DNA from: Branchinecta lynchi
Lineage: Eukaryota; Arthropoda; Branchiopoda; Anostraca; Branchinectidae
Length of the DNA stretch: 64,000 nucleotides
Direction of reading: 5' to 3'
Assembly: GCA_023053575.1 (NCBI GenBank)
Contig: JAKZAP010000013.1
Location: 3,668,001 to 3,732,000, forward strand
Numbering within the stretch: position 1 is the stretch's first letter; each line of letters starts with the position of its first letter. The position numbers and the translations under genes were made by a program. Below the pieces are notes generated by a model that saw only the letters and a program-made list of their open reading frames with translations, ran no database searches and was not told the DNA's origin. Shown here piece after piece: positions 14,401 through 29,400 of the stretch.

Positions 14401-17400
14401 TGCATGTAATAAGTGCAGTCATTCATTCATTATGAGCGTGTTCCACCCTACTTACCGTAGTAACTACGCATGACGTCACGAATTTTGGCTTTCTGACGTC
14501 AAGGCTGGAACGCGTTTTTAAATTTTCGGTAAAATATCACTCCATGGCGTAATCCAGCCAATCACGTTAGAGAGATCCGTAGTTACCACGCTTAATACGC
14601 TCCCGAGCATAGTAAGCAAATAGTTACTATTTCGAGAAGGGTGGAACGGTCAGTGCAGTAGCTTTCCGTAGGTCGGAACGGAAATAGTAACTAATAGTTA
14701 CTATTGTTCGAAGGGTGGAACACGCTCCATATGGTAAGGACAGGTAAACTTTTAATAAGAGAATATACCCATAATGATGATTACAAAAAATAACAGCTAC
14801 GAGCTCATGTGGCACTTCATACGAGTAGGTGGTACACGAAAGAAGATGAGAACGTCACAAAATACCCTGCCATCCAAAAATGAGATTCGGACCCATAAAC
14901 AGGATATCTAGTTGAGATCCGAAAACGTCAGTGGAGGGATACTCTATATTTAGCTCTCTAGCTTATACTTAGCTCGTAGCTCTATATTTAGGGGTGGGGG
15001 AGGGGTTTGAAATTAAGGGGAACAAAAAATATTTTTTAGAAGCTAATGAAATAATCGAATTAGGGGTAAGGAGACATGCTGAATTCGAATAAGAAATTTA
15101 TTTTCCCGCCGGACAAATAGTTCACCCGGAATCCGGCAAAAAACGGACAATTTATGAAAAGTAAAAGTTTAATATGAAGTTGATTTGAGGTTCAATTTAG
15201 GGGCAAGGGAACGTGCTGAGCCCGAATATGAGAATCATTTTCTCGCCGGGAAATTAGTTCGGCCGGAATCCGGCCAAAACAGGAGAATTTGTTTAAAGTA
15301 AAAGTTAAAGTAAATTTGATAAGATGTTCGATTTGCGGGTAAGTAGACATGCTGAATTCGCATATGACAATCATTTTCTCACCGGATGTATAGATCGCTC
15401 GGAATCCGGCTGAAACTGGAAAATTTGTTAAAAGTAAAAGTTGAATCCGAAGTTGATTAGACGTTGGATGTAGGGATAAGGAGATATGCTGAATTCGTTT
15501 TTGAACTTTATTTTTTTTCCCGGACAAGTAGTTCCGGAATTCCGCCGAAACATATAGAAACCGGAAAACCGGAAAATTTTAAGGCAGGAAGTTTCGATCC
15601 GCTTCGTCAAAATAGATATGACTTAAAGGGGTAAACACACATTCTGAATCCGTATCTGAACTTGTTTTTCTCACGTGATTAGCTATTTGGCCTTAATCTG
15701 TTTCTAAATTTTTTATAGTAAAAGCATTCAAGGAGTCTGGCGAAGACTGGATCTGGCAAAGACAAGACCCAATTGTCTGGATCAAATTTGAACTTTTGGG
15801 ATTGGAAATGTTCAAGATTCGATTGTCTTGATCAAGAAGTCTGAAAAACATTAACTTGTTGGGGTCCCATCGAAACCTTTGGTCTAATTTTACTCAAGTC
15901 GGACAATTACCGGCATCGCCTCGGATCATCTAGGGCAAATAAGTATTCTACCTTTCAAGTTTCAACCCAGTAGACCCACTCGTTTGGTCCCTAGACTTGC
16001 CACACGATTTCCGTTACCCCCTCTAACTCCCCCTACCGTGGTCGAATCTGATTCGGACTCCTAAACGGAATATTTGAAGTATTTTCTCTTACCGCCTATT
16101 AACTTTCATTCAAATCTGAGCATTTTTGGGAACTTTCGGTAACTCTCCCCGCTCCCCCCACCGTGGTCGGATCCAGTTCGAACCCTAAAATATGTGATCT
16201 ATGGCATGAGACCTCTCTACACTCCACGTTTCATTTGAATCGATCCACTTGTTTGACCCCTATGCGAACCACATCATTTCCGGGACTCCCCTTCTAACTC
16301 CCCTTGCTGCGGCTGAATACGACTCAAACCCATAAAAGTCACATATCTGACATGTTCTATTTCCGTTCATTAAGTTTGACTGGAATCGGAGCACGGCCTA
16401 TCTGCAAATTTCGGATGCCAGCTTCCCCCCCCCCCCCCGTATACCCATGCGGATTCGATCCAGACGCCAAATAATAAATCAAGGCCGAATAAACTCGGTA
16501 CTGTCCAACTTGCATTATTTTTCTTTCCATCCAGTTGGTTTTATGGATGTTACCCCCCCCCCCCCCCTCCAACTCTTCAAACTGTGGCCGCTTGTGGTTA
16601 GGACGCATGTTTTGCTTGTCTTGGTGAATCGGACCACATGTTCGCAGCTTACGGAAGCCACTGATTTCCGGATTCATCTTCCCTCAACTCCCCAAAGATG
16701 GTCGGATCCAGGAAAACGAGTATTCCTAGGGCATTATGTCTGGTCCTAAGTTTCATCGGTCCTTAGACCCCATCACAGATATTCTAAGAATTTTCTAGAA
16801 TATTATATATTCTACCTTTTTGAGATTCGGTAAAATTTTGGGTCGGAGGCCCAAAACTTTACTAGAATTGTTCGGTATTTTTTCGATAGCAGAACTGTTC
16901 GATATATTTACGGGGATTCGGTAGTTACCACGAATTTGGTGAGAGAATTTACTGAAATCATTTGGTAATTTTTCGATGCCGGAACTGTATAGGTATATTT
17001 ATCGAGATTCTGTATAGTTACAAAGAATCCCGAATAGGCTATTGGTTCAAAATTATTCGGTATTATGATCAGGATTCGGTAATTTTATTCCGTATAATTT
17101 CCAGGATTAGGAAGTTAACCACGAATCCCGACTTCGTTCCAGTTCCGACGAAAGTATACCAAATAAGAATATTGTTCGGTAGTCTTTCGATACCAAAACA
17201 ATTCGGTATAATGCTATCGGTCTAAACTTATTCGGTATATCAATCGGATTCGGTAATGTATTCGTTATAATTGCCAGGATTCGGAAGTTACCACGAATCT
17301 CGAAACTCAGAAGAGGTCAAGTGAAGCACTGGTCGCAGACAAAAGGGATGATCTATGATACCATCGATAGTCCTTACTTTTATTTTGGATCCCCAAAAGA

Positions 17401-20400
17401 ATATCTAATCACAAATATTTGGAAAATTCCGCCTGCAGCACTTTTCGTAATATTCTCTATTTTGTGGAAGGGCGCGTCATTTGACGGGGGTTTTATGCCA
17501 AACTTAGGATTGAGATTTTGAAACATTAAAAGCTAGAATTTGGATGGAAACTAAATTTGGCAGGAAAAAGCAAAAAAAAATTTCGCATGCGGCGCTCACT
17601 TTATGTGATTATGGCTACTAGATTAACTATGCTGCAGTTGCTGCTGCTGCCGGAACGTCGCTCCATCCGGTTTCTGTAACGTCTTAGAGTATGTGTATTT
17701 AATCAACGGTAAATGATAGAATTTGTAAGAGAAGCAGTCAAATTTTAGCCTACAGAAATAAAATGGATTTCAAAAAGTTTTGCCTGCGGCGCTTGATTTA
17801 GTTTTCTATTGGCTATAATGGATAAAAGCTGTTACTGCAATCATGCCCGGCAATATATTCTACATGTGGGCTTCGCCGAAACGCCGCCTAATAGTTGGCT
17901 TATCGTATTTCATGCTGCCCTTTATTGTCCCTCTTCCTACGTAATCGTTTCTATTCCATAAGCTCGAAAGCTCGAATTCTTAGTTCTAGGATTCGGTAAA
18001 AATTTTGGCTCTGCACCCCCCCCCCCCCCCCACACCGAAAATGCACTTGCGACGTCCCTGCTTGCAGGTATCGCATGTTTTATTACCAAATATGCGACGA
18101 AAAGCTAAATGGGCGGCAGGGCCTGCCCCCCCCCCCCCCCCCCGCACCCACCAGTCTACCACAAATCCCTGATTTTTGGATACCCTATGCCAAACGCTGG
18201 ATATATCTAGCATTTGGCATAGCCTACGCCTAACGCTAGATACCATATGCCAAACGCTGGATACCCGTTGGTAACCTAACCCTGACCTACACTATAAAGG
18301 AGTTTTGATTGGTTGATTTTTTAGCTTCACTCGAATCATCAATATTTTACTGGGTTACAATATCCTGGCATAGTGTATCCAGCGTTAGGCATAGGGTATG
18401 CCAAACGCTAGACATATCCAGCATTTGGCATAGGGTATCCACAAATCAGGGGTTTGTGGTTGACTGCCCCCCCCCCCCCCTCCTCAGAGTTTCGGCTAGC
18501 GACGACCCTGATGCGTCCAACCCTTTTTTATCCTGAGCGCGCTGAATGAATGAATGAAATGAATGACAAGGAGGCGGAGACTCCTCTAACAGATAAAAGC
18601 TAATTACAGAGAGTCTATACACAACGCAAAGCTTCGTGGCATAGGAACTGCAAGTGCTGGCTTTACGAACCGACCACGGCGGGTATGGGGCAAAAACTAG
18701 CAAGTGAGAAGTTGGGGTCTCCGGGTGTAGAAATATAAAGTGATTGTGAAAGTAGGTTGAGTTATTACTATAGGTAAGACAGGTCCTTCAAAATCCTTGG
18801 AATTTCCGGTCAGTCAGTCAGGACACTAACTTATACTAAGCGTCCATACTTCATCAGGATGTTTCTGTCTCAGACCATTATTACCGGTAGCTGGTTGGTT
18901 TTTCCTAGCATGAGCCTGAAGAGGACCCATGCCAAGCAGGGCCGAAATGTAAATAAATCTCAGCTAAAAAATTCTCGACACAGTCTAAAGGTGCGTTTTT
19001 TTATGTAGTTTAGCTGTAGTTTGACGTACTTTTGTTTCAGTTATGAAAGCACAATATGTGTACCGTTCTATTTGTCCATTACACATACTGTACTTTCATA
19101 AATAAAACAAAAGTATGTCAAAACTACAGTGAAACTACAACGAAACTACATCCAAAAAAACGCACCTTAAATGCAAAAACACCTTTACATCGCGCGATCC
19201 GTATAGTCATTTATTTGCTATTTTCGATTGCCAGAAATTTCATAAGAGACAATACAAAGATGAGCGGTTTTAACAGACAACACGCAACAGACAACACTCC
19301 GAATGTTACCTATTGTCGCGACAATCGTTATGCATGAAATGTTATGCATAACAACCACTGTCAGGAAGAGCCGAAATCCGCCCAAAAAGCATCTGCTGGC
19401 TTTTTGTTTGTCGTCGTCATGTTATGAAAATTCAGCAGATACTTTTTTGGCGGTTTTTCGTCTTTTCCTGGCAATGATTGTCATGCATGTCATTTCATGC
19501 ATAACATTTGCCTCGACAACAGGTAACATTCGAAGTGTTATCTGTTGAAACCACGCATCCTTGTATTGTCTGTTGTTGTATAGTTTTATGTCATTCTTTT
19601 TCTTCCATTTACTTTTTTTCTTCCAATACTGCTGCCCCGTGTGGCATCCAGGAGTGAACCAGGAGCAAACCGATCGGCTGGAAACAATTCAAAAAAGGGC
19701 TATAAAAATTATTTTGGCGGATAAATACAAATCCTATCAACAAGCACTGGAAGAATTAGGGATGAAAATCCTTGCTTCGCGTCGGCACGATCTCACAATG
19801 AAATTCGGACTAAAGTGCCTTGCCTCGGAAAAGCACCGTGAGATCCTGCCACCCGAAGATGAAAAAAGAATGGATATTGTAAATATATATCATATCATAT
19901 CATATCATATTCGCCCAACAAGGAGTATTTCAAGGGCAGCTAAGAAAGCTCAGCTAATGAACCCGCCCGCTCATAGCACTGAACGCTATTTTAACTCATT
20001 TGCGCCTTTTTTATCCGTAATTTAATGTGAATAAACCCAATTGTAATTTGACAATCCGGTGCATTGTGCTATATCAGAATTTTAGGAATAAACGAATTGA
20101 ATTGAATTGAAATTTCAGTAGTCCACTTTTTACTTTGTCAAGTGTAGTGTACGCACGGACTGTATTCGCTCTTCCAAAAGGTTCAAAAGTCTGTAGCCAA
20201 CACACACTGGATACCTCCCTTCATACCTCAACGTATGTGCCCGCAAAGAGCGTGTGGGGAGTGAGTCCCCGTGCTCGACCCCCTCCCCCGTCGTACTGAC
20301 CGGTAACAAAATAGCTTTGTCCCCAAATTAGTGACTATTTTAAGTTTTTGCATCGACATTATTTATCTTGTCAACCATTTGGCCTCAACCCATGATAAGA

Positions 20401-23400
20401 TGATGGTGATGTAATTTTGTTTACGCACTTAAAGGAACAGAAAACTTGACTCAAACTTAACTCGGGGAGCTAGCTGACATATCAAGAATGTGCCGTGAGT
20501 CAATATTGAGAGTAAGAAAAATTCTCGTAACGACCATTGCAGTTTCCGGCAGTTTCCGAGAATTCGACTTTTGAGTTAGTACAAAACAAAAGCAAAAGGT
20601 TTGTGTGCCGGGAGTAGGGATCGAACGCACGACCTCTTGACTACTACCCCGATACTATGGCCGGAACACGGCCAAAGGCGAACCTTTACAGTGCATAAGT
20701 GCATATTTACAGTGCATAAGGGGCAAGGGCCTGCTAGCTAGCTTTAGGAACACTAAGGAGGGGGTTCGAGATAACAAAGAAGGGGGGTCCTGTCGACAAT
20801 AAGTCCCTGTATCTTTATCTAAGCCCCCCAGGTCGGATCGATGGCCGAAAGTTGCGTAGTCAAGTTTTCTGTGCCTTAAAGAAGAGGAAAATAGCGTAGT
20901 ACAGACAAAGAAAAAAAAATAAACTGAGCTTTCAATAATGTAGTAAATGCAAAAGATCAGAAAACAAACATTAAAAAAAGAAAAGGGATTAATAAGGTCT
21001 AAAAAATCTTGTTCCTAGATCGAATGCGGGGAAATGGCCAAGGGCAGAAACGTTAAGGTCCTGGGCAACTGAAGATAACTTTGCACAAGGGTCAGAAGGC
21101 AAAAAAGTTGCAGTTATACGGGAATTCGTATAACGTCGAGGAAGGTACAAAAGAAATTTACAATATTTAAGATAATAAGTCCTGATACATTTTAAATCTT
21201 TTAGCCTCAGACGTCAGAATAGCAAAATATGTGTTATTTTTTTAAATAAACACTTTCAAACACATTCCGCCACAGCCCCTCCATTCAACCAGCACCACTG
21301 CATTCACTGTAAGAAGTTTCTGCGTACAAAGATTAAAGTTGAATGCAGTATTTGCTACTCGGATTCATCTTATCTCTATTTGGTATTAATCTTATCTGCG
21401 TAGAGATAAGAATAATCCGAGTAGCAAATACTGCAGTTCTTTACGCGGAAAAACTTTTTAGTGTTAACAGAAGTAAGAATGTACAGGGGACGAGACTGAC
21501 CTCGTAACCAACTTACCAAGTTCATAACACTTTCGTCCTTTGATATCATCAATGTAGAAGAAGCATTGACAGTCTCTATGAAGACTTTCTTGTCCAGGTC
21601 ATTTCTCGACTTCCCTGCCGTCGGATAAATGTATCCGACCATCCTCGCGGTCACATACCCATCTGAGAAACTCTGAGGCGTTTTGGTGCTGAAGGAAAAC
21701 TTTGCTGACGTTGCGTTGATAATGGAAACCTGAAGGGACAAACGGGTTGATTTGAACACAATCGCAAACAATCGGCATAACTATAATCCTTCACTTGTTC
21801 ACAATTCCGTCTGTCGGTACAGCGGTCTGTTCCACGGTTGTGAGCTAGGGTACTTCTAGATCTGCTAGAACATTGAAACTTGTCAGGCATATCAGGGATT
21901 CAGATTTCCGGTTCCCCCCCCCAACCAACTCCCCCACAGCTGTTGAATCCGGTCCATACTGGAAATGGGGCATCAACGACCTGTCTTCTATTCAGTTTTT
22001 AAGTTTCATTCGAATCCGACTACCCGTTCGAAAGTTACACATGACTGAATATTCCGGATTCCCCTCCCTCAACTCCCCCGAGATGATCGGATCGGGAAAC
22101 TGAATATTTCCAAGTTAGTCTGATCGGGTCACTGATGCGCCTGCCAAGTTTCAAAGCTCTCGCACACCTGGAAGTACAATCAATCTATCATCAATCATTG
22201 TATTTATTCCTGAATACCTGTTTCACAACTTAAACAAAATATAATTGATATATAATACACCCTAACTCGCGTCGCGTTTCCATTTGCCTATAGGGTTTCA
22301 GATATAAGCTGCACGGTCTGTGCTTAGAAAAATATTTTTGTTCGCTTTTTATTACCCAACTTAATCTCCAACTCTCACAGATGGCACCATTCTCAGCAAT
22401 TTAACAGTTCCGGTAACACAATTCCGGTTTAGTTGAAAGGAATTTCACTGATGAAGAGGAGTAGAAATAAGGTCTAGCCAGACAGGAATTCCGGTGCAGT
22501 AGAAAGACATTCCTGTCAGTTAAAAAAATACATAGGTAAAGATGTCTAGAAAAAGTCTAGCCACAACCCTCAATAATGATGTCATGGCTGGCCGTGAGTT
22601 TCTTCGAAAACTCTTGGTTTCTCCTAGGCTCGGTCCCAGGTGCCTTCTGCCTTGATTTTTATTTACGGAGCAAGCCATTGCAGTAAAAGTCACTTATTGC
22701 AAAACGAATGTTCTACGAAAATGGAAGTTGATAAAAAGTTGATAATAAACGAAAAGCTATTCGAAATAGCGAAATAGCGAATTAAAAATTATGCCATAAC
22801 CATACTTTGACGGAGGAGTTCAAAATTCAAGATGCAAGTGTTACCCTTTTGGATGTTTCTTCTTCGCTATCAAAAATCATTGACAACAGAACCCAACCAG
22901 CGCACGACCTTCTACACTGCTTCCTGGCCGACGATTGAAATTAAGTGTCTTTTTGTGTACGTTTATGTGTTTTATTTACTTTCTTCATTTACTCCGCTTT
23001 CTGAAAACGGCGGGTTATAAATAAATTACTTACTTACTATTTAAAACTAATGAACAAGAAGAATAATTACTAGCAAGTGTCAACAGAGGACTAGGTGTTC
23101 AAAGACGAGCAAGGGTACGAAAGCGAACCAAAATCAAAGGCAAAAAACTGCCATAGAGTACTCGCTGCAACGGCAATAGGAAGAACCCGGTTGAAAGGAT
23201 GTCTTTGTGCCAGTGTGCATCTTGGGGGCATTCAAAACTATCAGGAAGGGTCGTGGATGCTTCGACAAAGTTTCCGAACACGCACAACTTCCAAAAGCGC
23301 AGTTAAAATAAAGTTATAAGTTGTTTTTTTCTCACTCTATTTCGTTTCGTGTGATAGTAGCGCATCCTCGCAAGCAGTGCTTTTGTTGTGCTATTTCTTT

Positions 23401-26400
23401 TATTTATTTATTTGTGACCCGCTTTTTGCATAACAGCGGAGTATGAGTAAAATACACAAAGTAAAATACACATTTTAAAACACTAAACAAAAAAATGCAA
23501 ATAAATAAGACTACATTCTTTTCATATCGTTTAAAAACACTAAATAGACTTTAAAATGTTGACCCTTACTGACTCTTATTTTTTTTTTTTTTTTTTTCAA
23601 GTTTAATCAATCAAGTTAATCCGAATAGCTAAAAGCTAGAAAATGAATTCTACTATTCTACTACTACTTACGTAGTCCGGTTGTGTGAAGTTGGCTGGAT
23701 GCTCGTAAACCATGAAGGTTATCCCCGGCCTCACGTCTTCGGCACGACATCTGTCAGGATCGGAGATATCCACGCCGTCTCCTCCCCAGAAACCATTTAT
23801 ACCAGATGGGGTTTCAAAGCCTGTTCCGCATATCCCAATATTATCTGAAAAGCAGAAGGAGATCATCCGATTCTAAAGCACAACTCTTACTAGAAATGAT
23901 GTTTTGCCTATGAAAGGGACCAGACATTATTTTAAATACCATTACTTTCCACCTGTAGCTATTTTCTTGTTAGCGCTTGTCGACTCCGTCCAGCCTTCCC
24001 GCTCTCCGGACGCGGCGGCTGGGCGCAAAACATCTGAAAACTGAACGCGCCGTGGTTAAAGAGTTGAAAAACTCAGCAAATAATAGAAGTAAAAAAAAAT
24101 TCTTAGGCACAAAACGAAACAATGGAGAAAGGTTTTAGAAGCTTATCATTCCACAAGGGAGCTAGGTATATCATAAAATGCAGAACAAGCAAGAGATGTC
24201 CTTTAAGGTTTCAAATTCAAGGAAACCTTACCGCGAACCAAACTGTCAACTTACTACCAGCTGAGCAAAACTACCCAGCAATGCCCTGATAGTTGCTGAG
24301 CTAGAATTTCTGAAGCCACGTGGATTCATAAGTTTAAAAGACCCTCTTGCGCTGCGAGCAGAATTTTGCGGCAAGTGTCGTATCTGATAATGTCGAGGAT
24401 TTCCGCAAAACAGCTAGATCCGTTTCGCAGTATTCCTGACATCGCAATCGGTTCATTCCGTTAAAAACTGGGTATAATCGAGTTTCATGGATCAGTAGTA
24501 CCTGCGATTTGTCCTTGCGGATAAGTAGGCGCCCACTACTTATAAATCTGGTAGACCGAGAAAACTCACGATTAAACAAGACGAATGATGATTATCATTG
24601 CGGTCCCGGTCTGTCAAAACCGAGAATTGGTCCTGGGTTCTATAAGAATATTAAAATTTACTGAAAAAGCCAAAGACGTCCTCAAGCAACAACAAAATTA
24701 AAAGTTACAACAAAAACACAATCTATTTCCATTTCATCATGGCGTTTATCACGAAAATGAACGACCTCGGGATCTGATCTTTTATTTGTGTATCAAAAAT
24801 CCAAGGAAGAGAAAACTACCAACCAACCCAACTGCACCCAGTGAGGGAGCTTCTGGAACTATCCTAAGAGATAGTGAACAGTATCTTGCCAAGAGCAACA
24901 AAACGCCTGCTTTGTTGCCCCTGGCATAGTATCTTTAATACTCTTGATGACTATCTCTCATTGCCGATGCAAAATCGCCGGCCTCTCCGGGTACCTAGCG
25001 GAAGAAGGAAGAAGTGGTGTCACAGCTGCTCCCTAAGATCGCCGTGATTGCTTGACATAGGATTTGAGTCCTGAGTTTGAGTCGTTACGGAGACGGTTAC
25101 TCCTTCTTCCCGAGGATCACTGGCGTCTTTTGGACTTAAGTCATATTGAGTTATTCTCCTCTGCTACTTGGTTTGCCCTATAAAAACTTTCTTTCTAGAT
25201 CAAGTGGAGGGAAGATATTTTATTATTATTATTTATTGGAATCCTTCAAAACAGAAGAGTACTGTACAAAAAGAAACAACATGTCAATCAAACTCACACA
25301 CACACTTACATACTAATAAACAGCTGACAGTTAAAGGTAAATTAGCCTACTAAATCTAGAACGAAATACAATGGAAAAAACAAAGTTCAGAGTAAACAAA
25401 CTAATCAGGGCGCTTTTTGTGAAAAAAGGAAAAAGGTTGTGATGAAGAAGATGTTGTCAGCGGCCTTTTTATGAAAGTTTTGGATTTTACTATTTAGCAA
25501 CGCTATCTTTATATGTTGGCTGGAAATGAGTAGTTATATAAAGGGGCTCCCACTCCACCCTCCCCCCAATTTCAAAACCCCATCTTAACATCAATTTCTT
25601 AAACTTTAACATCCTTTTTACCAAATTATCCCCCTTTTTAAGAACATTTTTATTTTCTTACTTCCAAAATAAAGGATACAAGAAATGAGAAATATTACCC
25701 TTTACTACATATAAAATACTACAATATACTACTACTTCTTTTTTTTTACATTTTTCATTTTTTATTCAAATATTACTGAGTAAACAGTTCTAAATCCACA
25801 TATGTTTCTTTGTTCTTGTTTTCGCGTACAATCGGTTGCAAAACTAGATTTTTCTTTAAAAGTAATTCGTTAGCAATGGCATTATATTTCTGAGTTATAA
25901 ACAAATCACAGGGTTTGTCATTATGATTAATGACTACAACCAACTTATCACCATATTTTGTCTTAGCAATTCTCATTTTAACAATAGTATATTTCAATCC
26001 TAGAACTAGTTCTTCTTTCCTGATTGTCTCATTGTATTTATTCATTCTGATTGTATTCAAGACTTCCTTTGTGGACTCCATTTATTAGGGGATGATTTTA
26101 TTAAATAAAAATCCAGACTCACAAACTCACATACATATTTTTATTGATAATATCTAATGTAGCTTTTCTTTCATAATATATAACACAGTAAACATTATAT
26201 GGTACGGGTTGATTATCTTTCAACGTTAAACTTATTTCAATATCAGCAGTTGTTAAATTATAAATATTTGACTCGTGTTTGGAAACATCGAAACAGAATA
26301 GTGGATATACTTCTTTAAATTCTTCTATACTAACAACACTACCAGTATCAAATGCTAATTGTTTATAACCCAAATGTATGAACCTATAGTAAAGATTTGA

Positions 26401-29400
26401 GTATTTACATTTATCATCGCTAAAATCACATTTAAGTGGTTCTTCAGGATATTTATCCCCATTAATTCTAAGTTCTATGTCTGTTAAATTCATATGATCA
26501 AACACCATATTATTCATTAATTGATTGTTATGCTTTTCATTTTTCTGTAGCATCACAACTACTTTTGTTGGATTGTTTCTCTCAGAAATAACTTTCCAAG
26601 TGTGCTCCTTATTCTGACTAACATCACTTTTATAACTATTACATGCTTCCCACATCAGATTATGCTTTCTGTCCTTTGCCAATCCCTTTTCTAATTGACT
26701 CATCATTTCGATACTAGGAGCTACAATAGGGATTTTCCAGGATAAATAATCGATGACCACTTTCAAATTAGTATTTCCATTTCTTATAATCATGTTGTTA
26801 TCATCATTTCTTCTTAGAAATATTTTATGCGATGCACCTCTGAAGAATCGTTTGTTTCCTTTCAAAAATCCAAACAATTCTGATAATGGTAAATACATAT
26901 TTACTAATTTACTGCTCTTTGTTCTGTTATATCTTTTTTCAAATCCTTTATTATAATTATCATTATTGGTCAACCTGACGGTTCCAGCCCCTGCAGTAAA
27001 CGAAGCAATTACAGGATTGATTTCTTTCCCTTGATTATAATCTTTATACCAGAAATGATTTCTTGCAGCACTTCTAGAATAATCATCAGAGTATTCAATC
27101 AACTTTGTAACGGTGGTTGTAATACCAACATGATTAATTTTTTCAACCGATTCATCGTTTATTACATACTCAGCGGTACTGAATAAATTAAATCCATTAT
27201 TCGTTATAGTAGCAACATCGGTTGCAGCTATAGGAGTCCCATCTTCGTTTACTATTCTGACACTGACATCAAGATAACTTTCACTTGGATAAAACCAAGA
27301 ATCTAATTTCTTTGTTACGAATTCAAACTCTGATTTATTAGATACATTCACATCTGTTTCTCGAATTTCTTTAAATTCATATTTAACCACTGTTTCATCC
27401 ACAAGCGGTTCATCAAAAATGTTCCATTGCGGACTGATAACTTTATTTACTGCCATTTATATAAGAAAGAAATTATTAAATAAAACTTATTTCAGAATCT
27501 TTAATCCATTGCCAGTCATTAACGTTTTGATCAAGTCCTGACTTCTTTGGTTTAAAATCCTTTTATTTGTACCGATAAGATCCTTCATCGATTTTTTGTT
27601 TCCAATTACATCAATGAGTTCCTTCTTGTTTACATCGATCAGATCTTTCCCATATTCTATTGCTCTGTTTTTCAACAACTCAAATCTCGGTTTAATAATA
27701 TTATTATACATTGACATAGCCCCATCTTTTATTTGTTTTGCTGACGTTTGAAATAACTGGGAATTAACAATGTTTTTGAATACACTACCGATTCCACTTC
27801 CATACTGCTTTTTATAAAGTAATCGCTTATTATTAATCAACATTTATAGGTAAATAATTTTATTTCACTAATCAATAAGCTTTTCTTAAATGCAGCACGT
27901 ATCCAACGTTATCACCATTCAAATCGATAGGTCTTCCCAACTGATCAGTAATTGTCATTCTCAAGGAGTAAATAAAGTCTTTTGTATTAATAGGAAGGTA
28001 GATTAATTGTCTGGGATTCTCAACAATTTGACAACCCGGTTCTGTATTCGGAACAAATGTCCAAATGACATCTGATTTACTTTTGTTTACGATAGAACTG
28101 TTTACGAGAGAGCAGTGAATTCGAATTTTATCAACGCTTCTTGTTATATTCGGAAGCTTTGTACCTTCATTGATTTTCTTAGATATCTCACTATCCTTCT
28201 CAAATCCTAAAATCTGACACAAGTCACTATTAAATCTAAACACATATTTTTCTTGTAATATGATGACAAATCTCATAGATGCTGGATTTGATGAAATTAC
28301 AATAGGACATTTATCTTTTGGGGTATCAAAATACTGACACAAAAAATAATTCAAACAATCATCGTTATACATCCCATTAGGAATAGTAACATTCATCCAT
28401 TCTGTTGCATTATTATCTTCATCTTTCCTGTATTGAAATGTATTATTTCCAAATTTATCACTTATATTATGCCATGAATACCACAAAGTACACTGATTCA
28501 AACCTATTTCATAACCCCAATTACGATTCAATTCGATTGGTTGACTAAATGTTATATCAATGATACTTTCATTACCTTCAATGTTTAACAACACCATTTA
28601 TTAGAAATATTTTTTATATATTGAATTGTAATTTCTCTTCGTAAGAAATTTATTTCGCATTAACGAATCCAAAATATCAATAGCTTCATTTCTCACCTCA
28701 TCAGATGTATTTCCGTTTACTCTGCTACCTATCAAAGTGTATAGTTTTGAAATCATTTCATCACAATTCATAAATATTCCAGTTCCTTGTTGTCTGATAA
28801 AGGGTATACTAGATTGAATTTTTCTTAATCTATCCTTATAGTCTTGTATAAATAAAATAATTTTATCATACTTACTAGAACTATAACTTTTACTTTTCAG
28901 ACCACCATAACTTTGACTTATAGATGTTAAATAATTCAGAGCCCCATCTATTTCGTTAGGATGCTTAAGGTAATAATGAGGCATTTTAAAATAATTATCG
29001 GTATCATTCCAGTCATCTTTATATTTTAAATTAATTTGATTTAATAATTCCACATCAATATTTAAGTTTAGATTTACGTCATATGGTTGTTCTAGATTGG
29101 GTTCTATAGCAGGAGTGGGAGCTCGACTCGATTCCTCTGAATTAGTGGTCTGTAAAGCTGTTTTAAATGTATCACCTAATCTGACAAACCGTCTTCTTGA
29201 ATTATTATCACCTTCCTGTAGTTTATTAATTATCGTTTCAGCATTCTCTTGTAATTTTTTGATGGTATCTTTAGTGTTTTCTTTTTGTGCTATAATGACT
29301 GGAGCGTTTAATTCTGAAGCATATTCCCGAAATCCTGCCTTCTCCATCTCATTTTGCTGAACCTTTCTTCTCTGAATTTCTCTGTTCTTCACTATATCCG

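Noticed and set aside
16357..16749. Opposed open frames of about 100 codons
   Set aside because: They lie in family B repeat cores with poly-C runs. Glycine and proline runs are artefacts of these.
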